The position numbers were made by a program, and so were the translations under genes. Below, piece after piece: positions 1-13,018 of a stretch of DNA of 64,000 nucleotides. Source of the stretch: Stratiolaelaps scimitus (Eukaryota; Arthropoda; Arachnida; Mesostigmata; Laelapidae); the NCBI GenBank assembly GCA_019614645.1, contig JABWDB010000007.1:4601501-4665500 (forward strand), read 5' to 3'. The notes beneath the pieces are model-generated. The model made no database searches. It saw only the letters and a list, made by a program, of their open reading frames with translations, and was not told the DNA's origin. How positions within the stretch are numbered: position 1 is the first letter of the stretch; every line of letters starts with the position of its first letter.

Positions 1-33
1 ATATTGTGTTGTTGATTTTTAACTATGTTTCAG

Positions 34-1759
34 ACTCAGGGCGTGCGTGAGAAGAAGGAAGTAACACAGGACCCAATCGAGCTGATGCTTATGATGCAAG
101 AGGAACAAAAGCTTCGTCTCAAGCAGAGTGCCATTGGTATGAACTGAGTCGAGCCCGGTGGCGTGGTGCATTCGTGTGCGCCTTGCAATCGGAGGAGACA
201 CATAGATGCACGGGTTCGATCCCCACCGTTGCACGTCTGCATTCAAAGGGGTCCGTCTTACGAAGCAATGCTAAAAGCAGTACCGTGGACGTTAAATGTT
301 GGCTGAGAGTAAGCCCTAAAAACCTTTTGATATGAACTGAGTAAAGAAAAACGGTGCAACGAGCGATTTTTTTCAACAGTAAAAACAGTTGCCATCAGCC
401 ATCACCATGATAGCAAGGAGTAGGACTATGCGTACTGTTTTTTTTTCTTTACCATGATTGACCTTATAAAATTTCATTTTATAAGGAGATGAGATAGCCT
501 CATTTTCTCGAATACTACCAGTTGCAGCCCTGTTGGCTGACAACACTATTATAAGAATATTGTTTGGTTGGTTTCTATCGGAAAAACGAACGTTACGAAG
601 AGAAATAACGCAATATTTTCTGTTTTCATTTACAGCCCGAGGTTTGGATGTGGCACATGAGATGCTTGCTGATCCTTCAGGCAATCAGGCTGAGGAAGAA
701 GATGTACTTCGAAAAATGTCCCTCAAAGAAAAAAAGAAGCTGCTTAAAAAACTTGAAAGACTCGAACGCAAGAAGAAGAAAAAGGACAAGAAGGACAAAA
801 AGAAAAAAGCTAAAAAGGACAAACAGAAAAGAAAAGAGATGAGAGAGCCAGAAAGTAACGAATCTTCCTCAAGCTCTGACAGTGACAGCGATGATGATAG
901 CAAGTCGGGCCCCGCTCCAAGGAAGAAAGCAGCCAGCCCTGACCCAATTCGTCAGGACAGGATTCGGAGATCGGCCGAACGCGTTGCCAGAAACATTATT
1001 CGGGGTAGTCCTGGTAGAAGGGAGTCAGCTAAACAAGGTCGTTGTAGCAGCACAGAAAAGCTGCTCCCTAGAGATAGACAAAGCCCGACAACTCTCAGGA
1101 GACTATCACGGAGTCCAAGAGGCTATCGCGACAGAAGTCCGGTTTTCGTCAGAGATCGGAGCCCTCGGGAAATCAGAGGAAATAGGGATGAAGAGGCTGG
1201 TCGGAATCGAAGCCCGAGGATGGTTCGCGACAATCGGGATAGAAGTCCGAGAAAGAGTGGAAACAGCCGAAATAAGAGCCCGAGGTTAGATCGAGACAGC
1301 CCGCCCAGAAGCCCACGACGATATCGATATGAGAGCAGAGATGATCATCAACGAAGGCAGTCTCCCAGGCGCTTTAGGCCCAATTCACGCCCTTTAAAGA
1401 ACAGAGAGCACGTTTCGTTCAGAAGGGCAGGATGCTCTCCGAGGAGAATGAGATCGAGGTCTCCCATCAGGCGATCGAGGTCTCCGAGACGACAAAAAAA
1501 TGGAAACCGCTCACTGCGGTCGCCAGTACAAAAGCAGGTGTTCCCTACAAAAAGTTCGAATTCGCCCCGAACTATCGCTCGTTCTCCTGTTCGGCATCGA
1601 TCCCGGACGCCAAGTATGGAACCACCGCAGAAAGCTTACCGAAAAAAAGGCTCCTCACGGAGCAGCTCGCGCGAAACTCATCCCGGACCTTCAAAACGAA
1701 GAGAGTCCTCACCTCCGATTGTCAAACGAAAGAGGCATGACAGTGACACTGATGAGTAG
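34..1759 (+). CDS. CIR1: CIR1-type corepressor, 3' part (last two exons)
   Basis: Two exons, join(34..136, 636..1759), give the C-terminal 408 residues; upstream exons lie outside the window. The acceptor before 34 (tttcag) and the donor at 137 (gtatga) are canonical. The join is phase 1 and restores Ile-Ala-Arg-Gly across the intron. CIR1 (CBF1-interacting corepressor) links the Notch effector CBF1/Su(H) to histone deacetylase complexes and binds splicing factors in the nucleus. The match rests on the family order: a short ELMLMM..KLRLKQSAIARGL segment (compare the ELIAEM..ALKRN segment of human CIR1), an acidic spacer, then MSLKEKKKLLKKLERLE followed by a lysine-rich stretch. After that come a serine/acidic patch and more than 200 residues of Arg-Ser-Pro repeats (RSPR), as in SR-related proteins. 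The zinc-knuckle and N-terminal CIR domain are not in the window. The open frame continues back into the intron to 533 without an ATG, so that extension is not coding. Confidence 0.82.
150..330 (+). mobile_element. tRNA-derived SINE with 12-bp target-site duplication
   Basis: A perfect RNA polymerase III B box (GGTTCGATCCC) lies at 213-223, and an A-box-like sequence (GGTGGCGTGGTG) at 157-168. The T-stem pairs only partly, so this is a degenerate tRNA-like head and not a working tRNA gene. The 181-bp body sits exactly between two copies of TATGAACTGAGT, at 138-149 and 331-342, which I read as the target-site duplication made on insertion. It lies in the last CIR1 intron. The family is not recognised and no second full copy was spotted in the window. 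Confidence 0.72.
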
Positions 1760-2146
1760 TCAATTTCTTGATCGGCCAATATTTTTATGCCGACCAAATG
1801 TACTGTACATTAAATATACGATCAATAGAATTAGGACATATTTATCTGTAGATACACTTTAAACGGAAATCCGTTCGACTCTGTAGAACTCACGAAATAG
1901 CTATGCAACTGGTTTCATTTTATCTGACGGGTAAAAGTAAATGAAACTGCAATAATTTTCACCTTAGGAAGATGGTCATTAAAATTTGTTACGACTGGAA
2001 TTCATTGTGTAATGATATTCTCTATTTCTTTGATCATTTTGGTTATTTCGGCTAGTACAAGTAACGCATGCCTTTCGAGAATGAACAACTATGTAATTAA
2101 TTGCGCTTAGCTATCTGGCAGACATGCATGTGTCCTGGTGGGCGAT

Positions 2147-2152
2147 AATAAA
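2147..2152 (+). other. Possible poly(A) signal of CIR1
   Basis: An AATAAA hexamer about 390 bases after the CIR1 stop codon. A variant ATTAAA at 1809-1814 is nearer and could serve instead. Which one is used cannot be told from sequence. Confidence 0.4.
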
Positions 2153-4079
2153 GATTCTATCTCTCGGATGATAAAATATGGAAAAACTCACGAAGAATGG
2201 AAGAGCAGCTTCCATGCAACAGTACGAAATGAGCTAGATCCAATGAAAATCCAATGGAGGTAGATTTTTTTACGAGAGCACTTTGTATGTTGTATTTCCA
2301 CTGGAGCTGAATGATGGGCTTGTTAACCAACTTCTCCTTGTTATCTTGCCAATAGAACATCGCATATTTTGTTCTTATGATTCGATTGGACGATACGTCA
2401 TTGGTGACAATATATATATATATATATATACATATTATGGGTGATTGAACGAGTCGATATTCGAGACGTTTTGTGGCAAATTTCTTCTATGTCCATAATA
2501 GGTCCAATGTAAATAAAGTATTGTAGAAAGAGTATCTTCTTGTAAATATAATGTAACCAATAAAATCGCGTGTTTAAATTCAATGGAAATTACCTAATCC
2601 GGGTTGTCATTCTCACAGCCGCCGCATCGATGAAAGTCGATAGCGTAAAAATTAACAAAATTTTAAAACTTGCAAACTTCAAGAGAGTCTACGCCGATAG
2701 ACGTAAGCAGCTCATTTTCTTTTATAGATGAATGTATGGATTGGTTATTATTTTAGATAATATTTTCGACAATCGTGATCTCGAGAAATGATAGCTGCCT
2801 TCTTGTGATGTGCTTGCCCGCCTAAGGAGCAATATTACCTTGACAAAGAACTAGCTGGGGCACAAGGCATGTTCAATTCTTTCTTGTTTGTATTCCTTTT
2901 CGAGCGCATTTTCTACATCTCTCTCCCTGTCGGTGTCATGGCTTGGGATTGTCGAAGAGCCTCAAAAAGCAAAAATGATATAATATATTATATAAATGAC
3001 TAATGCTGAATTGAAATGGCGTGTTTCTCTGCGATTGCCTAGCACATAATTAATAAATAAGCACATTTTGGGGAACACTGATTTATTCAATGTTCTAGTG
3101 AATTCCAAATTAAGCTAATTCTAATATTGAGTTGAAACGAGTTAATTTTCAGACTACGACAACGACAAAAGGATAAGGCACCCAAGTACGGCTCGCTGAG
3201 AAACAAGTTCACACATTTTTGGTTATTGTACACACTAAAGGGAATCTGACACTAGGGCGACGTTATTCTACATTGCGTAAACAACAGTAATAATAATATA
3301 ATGATAATATACTATGTACACCATTCTTTGCGAGGCTGTATAGATTACAGTTATGAGTGCGAACGGCCCGTTGATGATCTAAGCTTGTGAGGCGCGATGA
3401 GGTCTGTACACTTCGTTCATCGTTTCAAGCGATCTCACAAGGAGAGGATACATCTTGAGGGTTTCAATGAATGCTGCTGTCGAATTAATCATGAGATAGA
3501 AATGCAGATAGCTATGAGCTGTGATCGTGTTCGTGTGTATAACAGACATTCCCGAAAGCGCTAAACAATGAAAACGGATGTCTTTGAGGGGTCTTTGAAA
3601 ATTGAATACTTTGAGGGGTCTCTTCGCCAGATGGCTCATGCGGACAACGTCTTCTGATCAAGATTAGCTAGATGCGGTTGAAACCCAAAGGGCAGTAACC
3701 ACAAAGAGTTGCAAATCAATAGGAATCTGGCAGATAGCCTTGGCTTTGGCTGTCTACATCTCGCGAGCGCGGGCTCTCTGCAGTCGACTAAAGACAGGGG
3801 CACAAAGTTTGCAGCGGAAGATTTCTAGCCACAACTTGTGCAAAATTCTCTACTGTTGGGTCTAGGGTCGATGCCCGAGTCGGACGATTGGATATGACTC
3901 AACTGATAGCTGGAATTCCGCTTGCTCTCAAAACGCTTTGCAAGTTACACATGCTATACTGTATAGCTTGCTATTCTAGCCGAGAAGTCCTGTCAATATG
4001 GACATTTTTATTGTACGCACAATTCAACGTGGACTCTGTTGGTGTTGACTGAAACAATTTCGTTCTGTTCGATTTGCAG

Positions 4080-4146
4080 GGGATCTCTCTTTCCCGAATC
4101 ACGCTGGACTATAACAAGCCATTTGATATACTCCTAAACATTTCAG
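4080..4146 (+). other. Candidate small (possibly 5' UTR) exon
   Basis: A 67-base segment bounded by a convincing acceptor (gatttgcag) and an ideal donor (CAG followed by gtgaga). It is open in the frame reading GISLSRITLDYNKPFDILLN, which resembles no family I know. It could be a non-coding leader exon of the downstream mei-P26 gene, part of another transcript, or chance. Confidence 0.25.
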
Positions 4147-7100
4147 GTGAGAGTTCAACGCATTTCGTTCTGTGGATCTTCGTTTTTCAAACCGCGCAAA
4201 ATGAGTCGGCTAACGGAAAACTTACGTTCGTCGCTCGATTCCGATATCATTATCTGTTCAGGATGCGTTTTGTCAAATCTGCCTTCAAATACAGCTTCTA
4301 GCACAAAAATCCTTTACGACGCTGAGAAATTCGTTTCGATCAATGCAGCTGCCTTTTTCGATTTTGTTTTTAAAGTAATTCGAAGTGATGGATCTTTCCT
4401 CCATTGTTCATGGCCGCAGTTCAAGCTCGAGCAGACGGAAAACGCGATCCCAATGCGAATAACAAAGCGGCATGGGCTCTCAACGGCTAGTTCAGACTCA
4501 GTCGTTGCTCTCTTTTTGCCGTGAATGCAAAGTTCTCGAGTTTTAACCGGTGAGTGTCTGCGCAACTCACACGAATCATTGAGTACAGCCTCGAAAGTGA
4601 CGCCAATTTATGTTGCGAGAATTGCTATATCGTAAAAGTTATACTTTTTTTTTGATACAAAGACACCAAGTTGTTGATGCTGTAGTCGTTGCTAACCGTT
4701 GGCAATGCTGTACATTTCGGCACGATGTCTGTCTATTTGTGTACGCGTCTCTCGTTATCAGTCTCAGCGACCACCAGCGTGCCGTTGTTAATCGTGCTGC
4801 AGTATGCACCACGTGCACTACTGCCGATTTGTGTTCAAATTATCATTATTTGCAGCACTAGTGCTAGGCTAGTTGTTCCTGTTGTTGTATCATCTCGTTG
4901 TGCAGAGGCACCAACGACACCCATCTATAGCAGGCATCTGCTACCGGTGCGATGATATCTGCAATGATATTTTCTGCTCTGCGTCGAAGCGCACAGTTGT
5001 GCTGCATAGTCGACAAGCGGCCAAAGCATGAATTCCCGTCATAGGTGGTACCCTCGTCACGGCCCAATAGCCGACGTTATTAGCGCTAATTATTGTAGCA
5101 GTGGCCATTCGTAACGGCGTGAGATCGGTGTCTAACTCCCTGCCCATATAATGTCTGTCTGTCTGCATGCTTACTTTCTTCCCGCGTTGTGTTATTGTTT
5201 TGCGTTGTAAAAACAATTTCTAAATTGGTGCGCGTACCGATCTCCAATGCGCCCATGTTGTTGCCTGGCGCTGGCGCAGCCATCGACCGGCGGACGTCGC
5301 GGTGCTTCGAAACGATGCGCCCGCAAATCGCACCTTCTCGCCCGTTGCCGCCTTCCGAGCTGTGTTTCGACATCGTGCCTCTTCGATGTACCGTCCGGTG
5401 TCATTTCGCGTTTTGATTCTCGCGGTTCAGCTCGTCGCTGGCTGCATCCCAGGTAGGCACATGCTGGCGGCTAGAAGCTGCAGTAGCTGAGAGCCGTGGC
5501 GCAGACAGCCAAAAGATAGAGGGCAGCCTTCCCGTTTACCGAACGCTGCTCAGTGTGGTGTTGCTGTGATGTTTTTTCTATAAACCAACCAAGTCTATCT
5601 ACACCCTTGAATGCAACCGGCTCTCGCGTTGCCACCCGTCGACCTCGAGCGGATCTCTTCCGCACAACAAAACAGGTTAGTAGTATAACGAACCAGCTAG
5701 CTAGACCGAACTGAGCAATTTATCGGAGAGATCCGGAGCCGATTCGTGGTTGAGCAGCACAGGTATTAGCTATGTCAGCAACTTCGTGTGTGCGTCTCGT
5801 TGGCCCCTGTTCGCCGCCTTCTTGGTGACGATCGGTCGTCGTCGTCGTAGACGACGCTAGGGAGAACGTATGCGTGTGCAAAATGGATGCGTGTCTCCGT
5901 GAGTGACTTGGTCGCCTTGAGAACGGAGTTGGCATCCGGCACAAGTACGTGTCGGCGGATCCTGTACATGCACCTAGCAATTGCCTACTGCTACACGGTC
6001 TGCCGCACTGCTATATCGATGCTGGCTGTTGCTGTGGTCGCGGGGCACCACTGCGAGACGGCTCTGTGATGCTGCACAGTGCAGCACCACGGGGCTCGAA
6101 GAGTCTGATAGATCGCTAGGCCTCGTGTACTGGGTGCTGGTCTGCATCCGTAGACGGAGAGAGAGAGAGAGAGAGTGAGAGGTCAGGTTTGAATCGATAT
6201 AACAGTATAGGCAATTTCTTCCATATATGATAAGATGTCGCCCTCCAGCAAGAAACAAGAGACTGGCAAAGGCATAGCCATACACACCGTAGCTAGCTGC
6301 CTGGCTGACTGGCGCAAGATGTAAGCTGCCGGCAGTGTTCAACAGTGATTCAGCATTGGATCGAGCCCAGCTCGGGAATCGATGGAGGCGCGCTGCGCTG
6401 CGACACACCACTACGCTGCCTTGCGAACTATGATATTAGCTCATGTACATCATTATGGTTGAGACAAACATCGTACGCGTCCGATTATTGCCGCAGTGGG
6501 TAGCAGTAATGTCGAACTTCACTGAGCGTCACTGCTTAACCCTCAAAATGGAAATGGTTTTGTATCGCACGAAAGGGAAACTTGTCCAGTTTGCAAACGG
6601 TGTGGCCTCCTCGTGCGGCGACAGTTTCGATGAGTTCGTTTCATTGTGTTTACTTCCTTCTCTTTGCGTATAAGTATTTTTCTCATCGCGAAGATGACAG
6701 GAGTAACAGGTGTACCTTATCGGGATTATTACTGCTCACCAGCAGTGAGCTCTGTGATGCGAATACTATATAATTGCTGCAATTCGCACTTCGTGGCAAC
6801 GAACTTGTCTGGCATAGCTACTGGCGAGCTCTCCGCGTAATCGGCGCGCTCTGTAACATTGTGTACCTACCGCGGTTGACCTACGAGCGCAAATGCGCCG
6901 CGTTGAACCGTGAATAAAAAACAGGCAAAACAAACTCCTAGCTAGAGCGCTCTCTCTCTCTCTCTCTGCACATGCATATTCGATTCATGTGTTTCCTATT
7001 GTATGTTGTACAGTATATATATATATATATATATTGCATAGATAATGTGTCTATCTCACTGCTACACACCACATGTGCGCATATGGTGTTCACATGAACC

Positions 7101-8836
7101 AGGCGCATATCATCGGAACGACTCCGTTGGCGTGTGGAAGGCCGGCGAGTCGGAAATAAATACGCACGCACGCTAATACATGCGGATGCCTCCACCATCA
7201 GTATTGTCTCCATGGATTAGAAGCTAACCATTGCTGTGATGGCGACGTTAACGATGATGGTGACGACTCGGAAGCAATGGCCGAGTTTGCCCCGCGAGCT
7301 GCTGCTTCTTCATTTTGAAGCCTATTTCGCCTCTTCATTTTGCACACCCGCGGGCTCTTGTTCTTTACCACTCAATCGGCGACACCGTCATCGGCTGTGT
7401 GCTGTCTGTAGTTAGTGCCCAATTTATTCGAGCACCACAGCAACTCCCTGTATTGGCCCATCCTAACGCGATCGGCTGCCTGGTACGATTCGTCTACGCA
7501 CAGACACCAACACTCACTCACATGTCTATAGCGGCCGGCACGGGCGGGCATAGACGCTGCTACCGCTGCGCTAATATCGCTGCCCGTTCCACTATGACTA
7601 CAGCAACTATAACTACTGCTACTGTTGTTATTGCTAACTGCTTCTGTTACTGCCGTCGCCGCCGCCGCCGCTGCTGCTGCGGCTGCTGCTCCTGTTGCTG
7701 CTATGGGGATGACTGCTCGATGACCCAGACGGCCGGGCCGCCGGCTCACCGGGCCGAGGTGATGACAACGGATACCACGACTTTATGCCACCACTTTCGT
7801 GGACCAGGCAGGCTGGTCGACATTGGCAGCCGGTGGTAGCACTGCGCCGCAGATCTTGACAGAGCAACAAAAGCAGCAGCAGCAGCAGAGTTACAGCAAC
7901 CCCGACAGAAGGAGCGCGCATACGATAATACATATACCACCGAGACGCAGGCAATGTGTGAGCGATCGCTATAGGCAGATGCATGGCTGTATGACTCTGG
8001 GCGGTTTAACTCAGAGGATGGTGTTTATGTACGTCGACGTTCGCTGTTCACGCCGGAGAGACGGCAAGGTAGTTCACCGGCTGCAGTAACCATGCCGAGT
8101 CGATACACGCGCAGGTGTGAATAAAATGGTCATGAAATGAAGAATATTTCTGTTGCCCTAACGAAGCTGAATGCGATTGTCACCCCCGAAGCTACCCGTT
8201 CTCTCGCCGACCCCTGAATTTGTCGCTGTTGTATTTGCTACGTTTGTGCTGCTTCATTATTGCCAATTGTCGTTGGAGCGGCTCTTATTGGTGCGATGTT
8301 GTTACAACCAACAACAACAACAAAGAACACTTGTGGAGTCCCGAAATCGAGGTTACTTATCTAGCTGGGCTTATCGTGGATGCATGACGTGTTGCATTCA
8401 GCTGTTCATATGGGATGCGTCGGAAATCCGAATTGTATAAACTGAGATTAGATTTTTCAAAGAATTAATTTGTTATCATTTTGTTGTCGTTGTTGACATT
8501 CGTGGTCTCTCCCCATAAATCCTTTCATGTCTGTCTTCAATTTCGGCTGACCGAACGTGGCCCTGGGAAAAGTGGGCCTAATGTAGCCTCTACGAGGCGT
8601 ACACAGATTGCAGTGCTACGAATAACGCTGCGGTACCATCGAAACATATAGCTACCTAATATAATATCATAGACAGGCGGAGAGACGGAGGACAGCGGTT
8701 GGCATTCGTCTGTCACACACCCGCCTCACAACAACCTATCATACAGATGCAGTAGCTGTGGCACAACGACAATCTCACCTTAATCTCGCAATCCCTGTCT
8801 GACTCACTGGCCATGGCAGTCTACGTATCTGTATGT

Positions 8837-8859
8837 CCGGCCGGCCAGCCGGCCGGCCG
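8837..8859. repeat. GC-only palindromic tract (CCGGCC repeats)
   Basis: A run of CCGG and GGCC units. Nine-base arms at 8837-8845 and 8848-8856 are perfect inverted repeats around a 2-base centre, and two GGCCGGCC octamers fall inside. It stands out from the surrounding sequence. No function is assigned. Confidence 0.6.
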
Positions 8860-9273
8860 ACTCTTAGGCTGTGTGTTACAGTCGAACGTTTAAACCGGCG
8901 GGCGGCCTCGGGGTAACCAAACACCGTAATCTACGATTGATTCTGTAACACAACAACAACAACACACTTGGTACGTTGAGACGACAGCGGCCATAGCCAC
9001 CGCCTGAACCGCAGCGACGCCAACGACAGCTTCGGCGATAGCAACAACAGTGGCTGGAATCAACGATGACGGTGTGGTAGCAGCATTGCGGCTTTGGTTG
9101 TGGCCACAAGCGCGTCTGCTGCTGCTGCTGTTGCTGCTGCTACTGTTCCCACTCGTGTGTCTAGCCAGCTAGTGAATTGTCGAGATGAGCTATTTTCTCC
9201 GCCATTCACCTTTCTGTCGGGCGTCAGTTGATCGTTCCTGACATTGAGTAGCACTTTCACTGCAGTTACAACT

Positions 9274-9276
<3 letters not shown>

Positions 9277-9329
<53 letters not shown>
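9277..9329. repeat. (TA)n microsatellite, 53 bp
   Basis: An uninterrupted AT dinucleotide run. The YIYIYI open frames across it on both strands are repeat translations. Confidence 0.95.
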
Positions 9330-9331
<2 letters not shown>

Positions 9332-12300
9332 AATATATAGTTGTAGTACAGCTGGTTATGGATCGTAGATCGAATGTGTGGAGTCTGCTCTTGAGACGTC
9401 ATTGTTGTCGTCGCCGTTGTAAGAAATTTGCCCGTGTCAAGATTTCTGGCCACGTTGCTTCTTCTTGTGTACGCTCGTGCAGGGTCAGTATGTGCATGTG
9501 GTTAGTCTTCTGTACCTTCACATGCAGGCAGACAGACGCACACGCACGCCTACGAGCATACTGACATGTATGTATAATTAATAATTAAGTTATCTCCGTA
9601 TATGGTTCATTCCAATATGTGGCGACACGAATTCGGTGGTCGCTCGGTCTCTGCTCGTTGGTGATATGCGGGTTACGCCGCTGCTGCTGCTGTTGCGCTC
9701 ATACGCGAAGCAATGAACAAACGATCCAACCGTCGGCCGACGTCTACCGAGTGGCAGACGCGGTCGTTCCACCGCTCTCCTCTACCCGATAGAGTTTCTA
9801 TGAGACGGAATTCTTACTGACTTCCAAGCACGCGCATTAGCAAAGCAGTCGCCACCCGTCGCGGTGCTGGCTTGCTATTGCCGGGCCAGGCAACGTTCGC
9901 ACCGGACGAACAGCCGCGGGGAGCAAAGACGATTCGCTTGTCTGAGGGCCAACTCCACGCCAAGCAACGAAGCAACCGTACGCACTGCTTAGCCGACACT
10001 TCACTCACTACATCGTGGTGCCATTCCGCTGCTGTTGCTACCGTCGCCGATTGCAGAGGATCTAGCTTAACAGCAACAGGAGTAGCAGCAGCAGGAGCAG
10101 GAACTATCCGGTGAAAGGGACCACCGTCATCACAATGGCAGCGTGAAGGCTGAGCGTGATGCGATACCCTGTCGTGGTCAGTTGTTTGAACAACGACCGA
10201 CCCCCACTCGCTCGGAGGGCCGGAACTGCCGGATCGGAGATACTCGGGCGGTCAGATAGCTGCTCCACTAACTGCAATGGTTTATCAATAGTGGCACAGT
10301 CGTACAACGCGCGATGCATCATAGCGAAATCGTTGGAAAACTTCGTGGTGAGCTCTTGATATGGGAGCGGTGCAGATACAATTCGACATATGAACGGATT
10401 TGGTAACACCTTACTAACAGCACTGAACTGGCCCCGGCCGGGCCACACTCAAGCCTATGCTTGAGAGTGTTTCAAGGTTGTCGTCACAAACATGAACGAA
10501 TTTATCATATGCTTAAGCATATAGCATATATTCTTTCCTACGTAGTATGTTTTCGCAGCTACGCAATATGTGTTAATTGCTGCCTATGAAATAGATAGTT
10601 CTTCATTTTTTATATTATATCTAGAAAATGTTATGAATGTATCCTGTGCAGCTGCAGGCGTCTCTCATGTGGAGAGCACTGTTCTCAGGGGGCCAATATG
10701 ATTTGGAGAGTTGCCCTCGTTGGTAGACCGTCGTGGCTTATAGTATTGCATATGCCCACCCGAAGGACAGCTGCGTGAAAATAATCAGGATCTATTCTCA
10801 GACAAATCTGCTGGATTATCACAGTGTCGCAATGATATAACATTATTGTATTAGACGGACGACTCAGACCTGAAGTAAAAGCTCAGATACGCGGATCGTT
10901 ATTTACCAGGGGAATATCTTAACGTAACTTGGTAGTTATTATACAGTAGAGCATTCGGGTAAATCAGAAGTTATTTTCAAGAACGAAAATAGATTGATGT
11001 TGCAAGGTCGTGTCATCTCATAGTGTCTGCGTATGTGAAACCCTCAAATATTGGGATGAAAATAGATCTGAGACCACAGCCCCACTAACGAACAATAAAT
11101 TAGCCATCCTAATGAGGTTTGATCAAAGTGAACACAGAAGGTCTCCTGATAACTAGCATATCTTCTGCCTATGTGGGTGGCAGGTCACACAACTCTGTCG
11201 GTTGTATGATTTGTGCAACAACCTTGGTATAAATATCTCCACGTTCGGATTTCATTTCAATCTGATCGAAAAGTTTGTTTTATTCAAACCACCCTGGCCT
11301 GCATTGTTTGTCAACAGTCTGTTAGTTGATGAATCACAAACGGCCAGGCACACCGATTCGCGTTTTATTATGAAGTTTAAAATTACATCGTAAACTTCTA
11401 ACCTAGGCGTGAAACACTAGTCTGACCAAGTAGCTAACTATTCATTGTTGATGTTATTTTCAAGGACATACTGTCATATTTGAGACACATAGCATAGTAA
11501 TTGATCCATATATAGTCAGAATATATATATATATATATATATATAATTGCACAACGGAGCTCTATTGAGGTGGCAAAAAAAGATGTGCATTAGAATGAAT
11601 AGAGCACTAGTATATTACCGCAGGAACGAATCTTGTTCATCTATGTTCGCCTGCTGCAGAGAACCTTGCCGAGAGGGGCTCGGTCACGCGAGTCACTGCC
11701 CTGTGACGGGGGGGCCGATACGGACACCGAGCGATTTGCTATGATGTACGAATTGCCTTGGATGATTTGGTAATGGCCAACGCGTTGTAACGGGTGCAGT
11801 TGACTGTCGTGTTCCTATGCCATTGCCGTTCATTACGTACATAACATCATGACACAGCCAACTATGCTTGTTTCGGCCGTAGTCAATAACGCTCAGCCGG
11901 TTAACAAATTGATGCTTTTGTTGTTCGGCTCGAACTCGGAAGGATATTTGTCTTTAAGTTATCTTTTATAGCGATTAGATTAGCACTGTCTGTGTCAAAG
12001 AGCGATACATCGATAACTCGGGACCTTCTAGCAGAGAACATATGACGTATTCTATTGGAATCGTCACATTGATGGCGACAATAAGGCAACGAGCGTTAGC
12101 AGCGCCTTCATTTGAATGTCTATCGCGATGACGATGGAGAGATATGCTTTGTTCAAAGGAAGACGCCTCATCGTTCGACGTTACCTTATGAAACATGCGC
12201 ATTGCTGTTTCGTCGGTGATAGAACACCAAGGGTGTATGCACACATAGCCAGCCCCGGCAACACATCAGCACCACGGGAGCTGCAAGTTACAAGTAATGA

Positions 12301-13018
12301 AGAGATTAACCCATTCAATCGTCTCCTCTCCATGCGCCCTCTGTTCGTCTGCTCGTATAAGCGCGTCGCTTGTGCCGGTAGCTAGCAGGTTTCCCCTGCA
12401 GTGACACGAAATACTGTGTCGAGTTCTTGCCCGATTGACACAGCCTCATACCTTGCTGTTGCAACCGCGGACAGCCGCAGTGTGCCTGTGAGTTCATGTA
12501 TGCTTCTCTGCCGATAGATCTGTGAAAGCGAGCTATCGTAGGCGTAGATGATTAGGAGGTAGATATTATAGGCAGATGCATGATGGACACACGGATGCTT
12601 CGTGAGTGTTGAAGCGTCGCTTCCTTCAGCGAACGAACGGACGTATCGAGCGCATTTGTGAAATGTATTTTTTCTCTGTTTTCTGTCATCTTACAGATCT
12701 CGGTGGACTCGGTAGGGGGCACTGTTCCGGAACTCTGACAGGACGCCACCAATAATCACCGAACGTTCACCACCTCGTACTGCTGTTATTAACAAGAAGA
12801 AGAAGAAGAAGTGGCCGACTCCAAGGCAGACGAATACAAGCGATAGTAAATATACACTACAATAACATAACAACAACGACGACAACGAGAATTTCTACAC
12901 TTCGTCTGCTGGCCGAATCCACGAACAGCAGCTATTCCAGCTTATCGTGAGACTACAGTGAGAACAATACGACAAAACGAGTTTTGCGCGTTAGCTAGCC
13001 GCCACTTTGGCGGCGCCC

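Larger units (their letters stand above)
1760..13018. other. Non-coding stretch; upstream and 5' region of mei-P26
   Basis: No protein is recognisable on either strand. Positions 1760-4000 are AT-rich and look like the CIR1 3' UTR and intergenic DNA. Positions 4600-12990 are richer in GC, with many interrupted triplet runs (CTG/TTG near 9100 and 9680, CCG/CTG near 7650-7700, CAG near 7870). Open frames over these runs are repeat translations (poly-Ala, Leu, Cys). Other contents are a candidate small exon at 4080-4146, GA/CT runs near 6162 and 6950, (TA)n at 2410, 7015, 9277 and 11521, and a GC palindrome at 8837. The stretch directly before the mei-P26 ATG most likely holds its promoter and 5' UTR, but no core promoter element could be assigned. 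Confidence 0.5.

Noticed and set aside
150..240. Functional tRNA gene at the B box near 213
   Set aside because: The T-stem pairs only three bases, no acceptor stem forms, and the flanking duplication shows a retroposed element.
533..635. Extension of the CIR1 frame upstream of 636
   Set aside because: It has no ATG and follows a good acceptor (ttacag) at 635; the family match starts exactly at the exon border.
7372..7749. Minus-strand frame with a poly-Ala tract at 7.4-7.7 kb
   Set aside because: The alanines come from a CTG/CCG run; flanking residues match no family.
9190..9564. YIYIYI-type frames over (TA)n runs here and elsewhere
   Set aside because: They are translations of the dinucleotide repeat with no family-like sequence around it.
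13007..13018. Start of the mei-P26 frame at a TTG codon (13007)
   Set aside because: A eukaryotic start is expected at ATG; the first in-frame ATG is 13019, after an in-frame stop at 12992.
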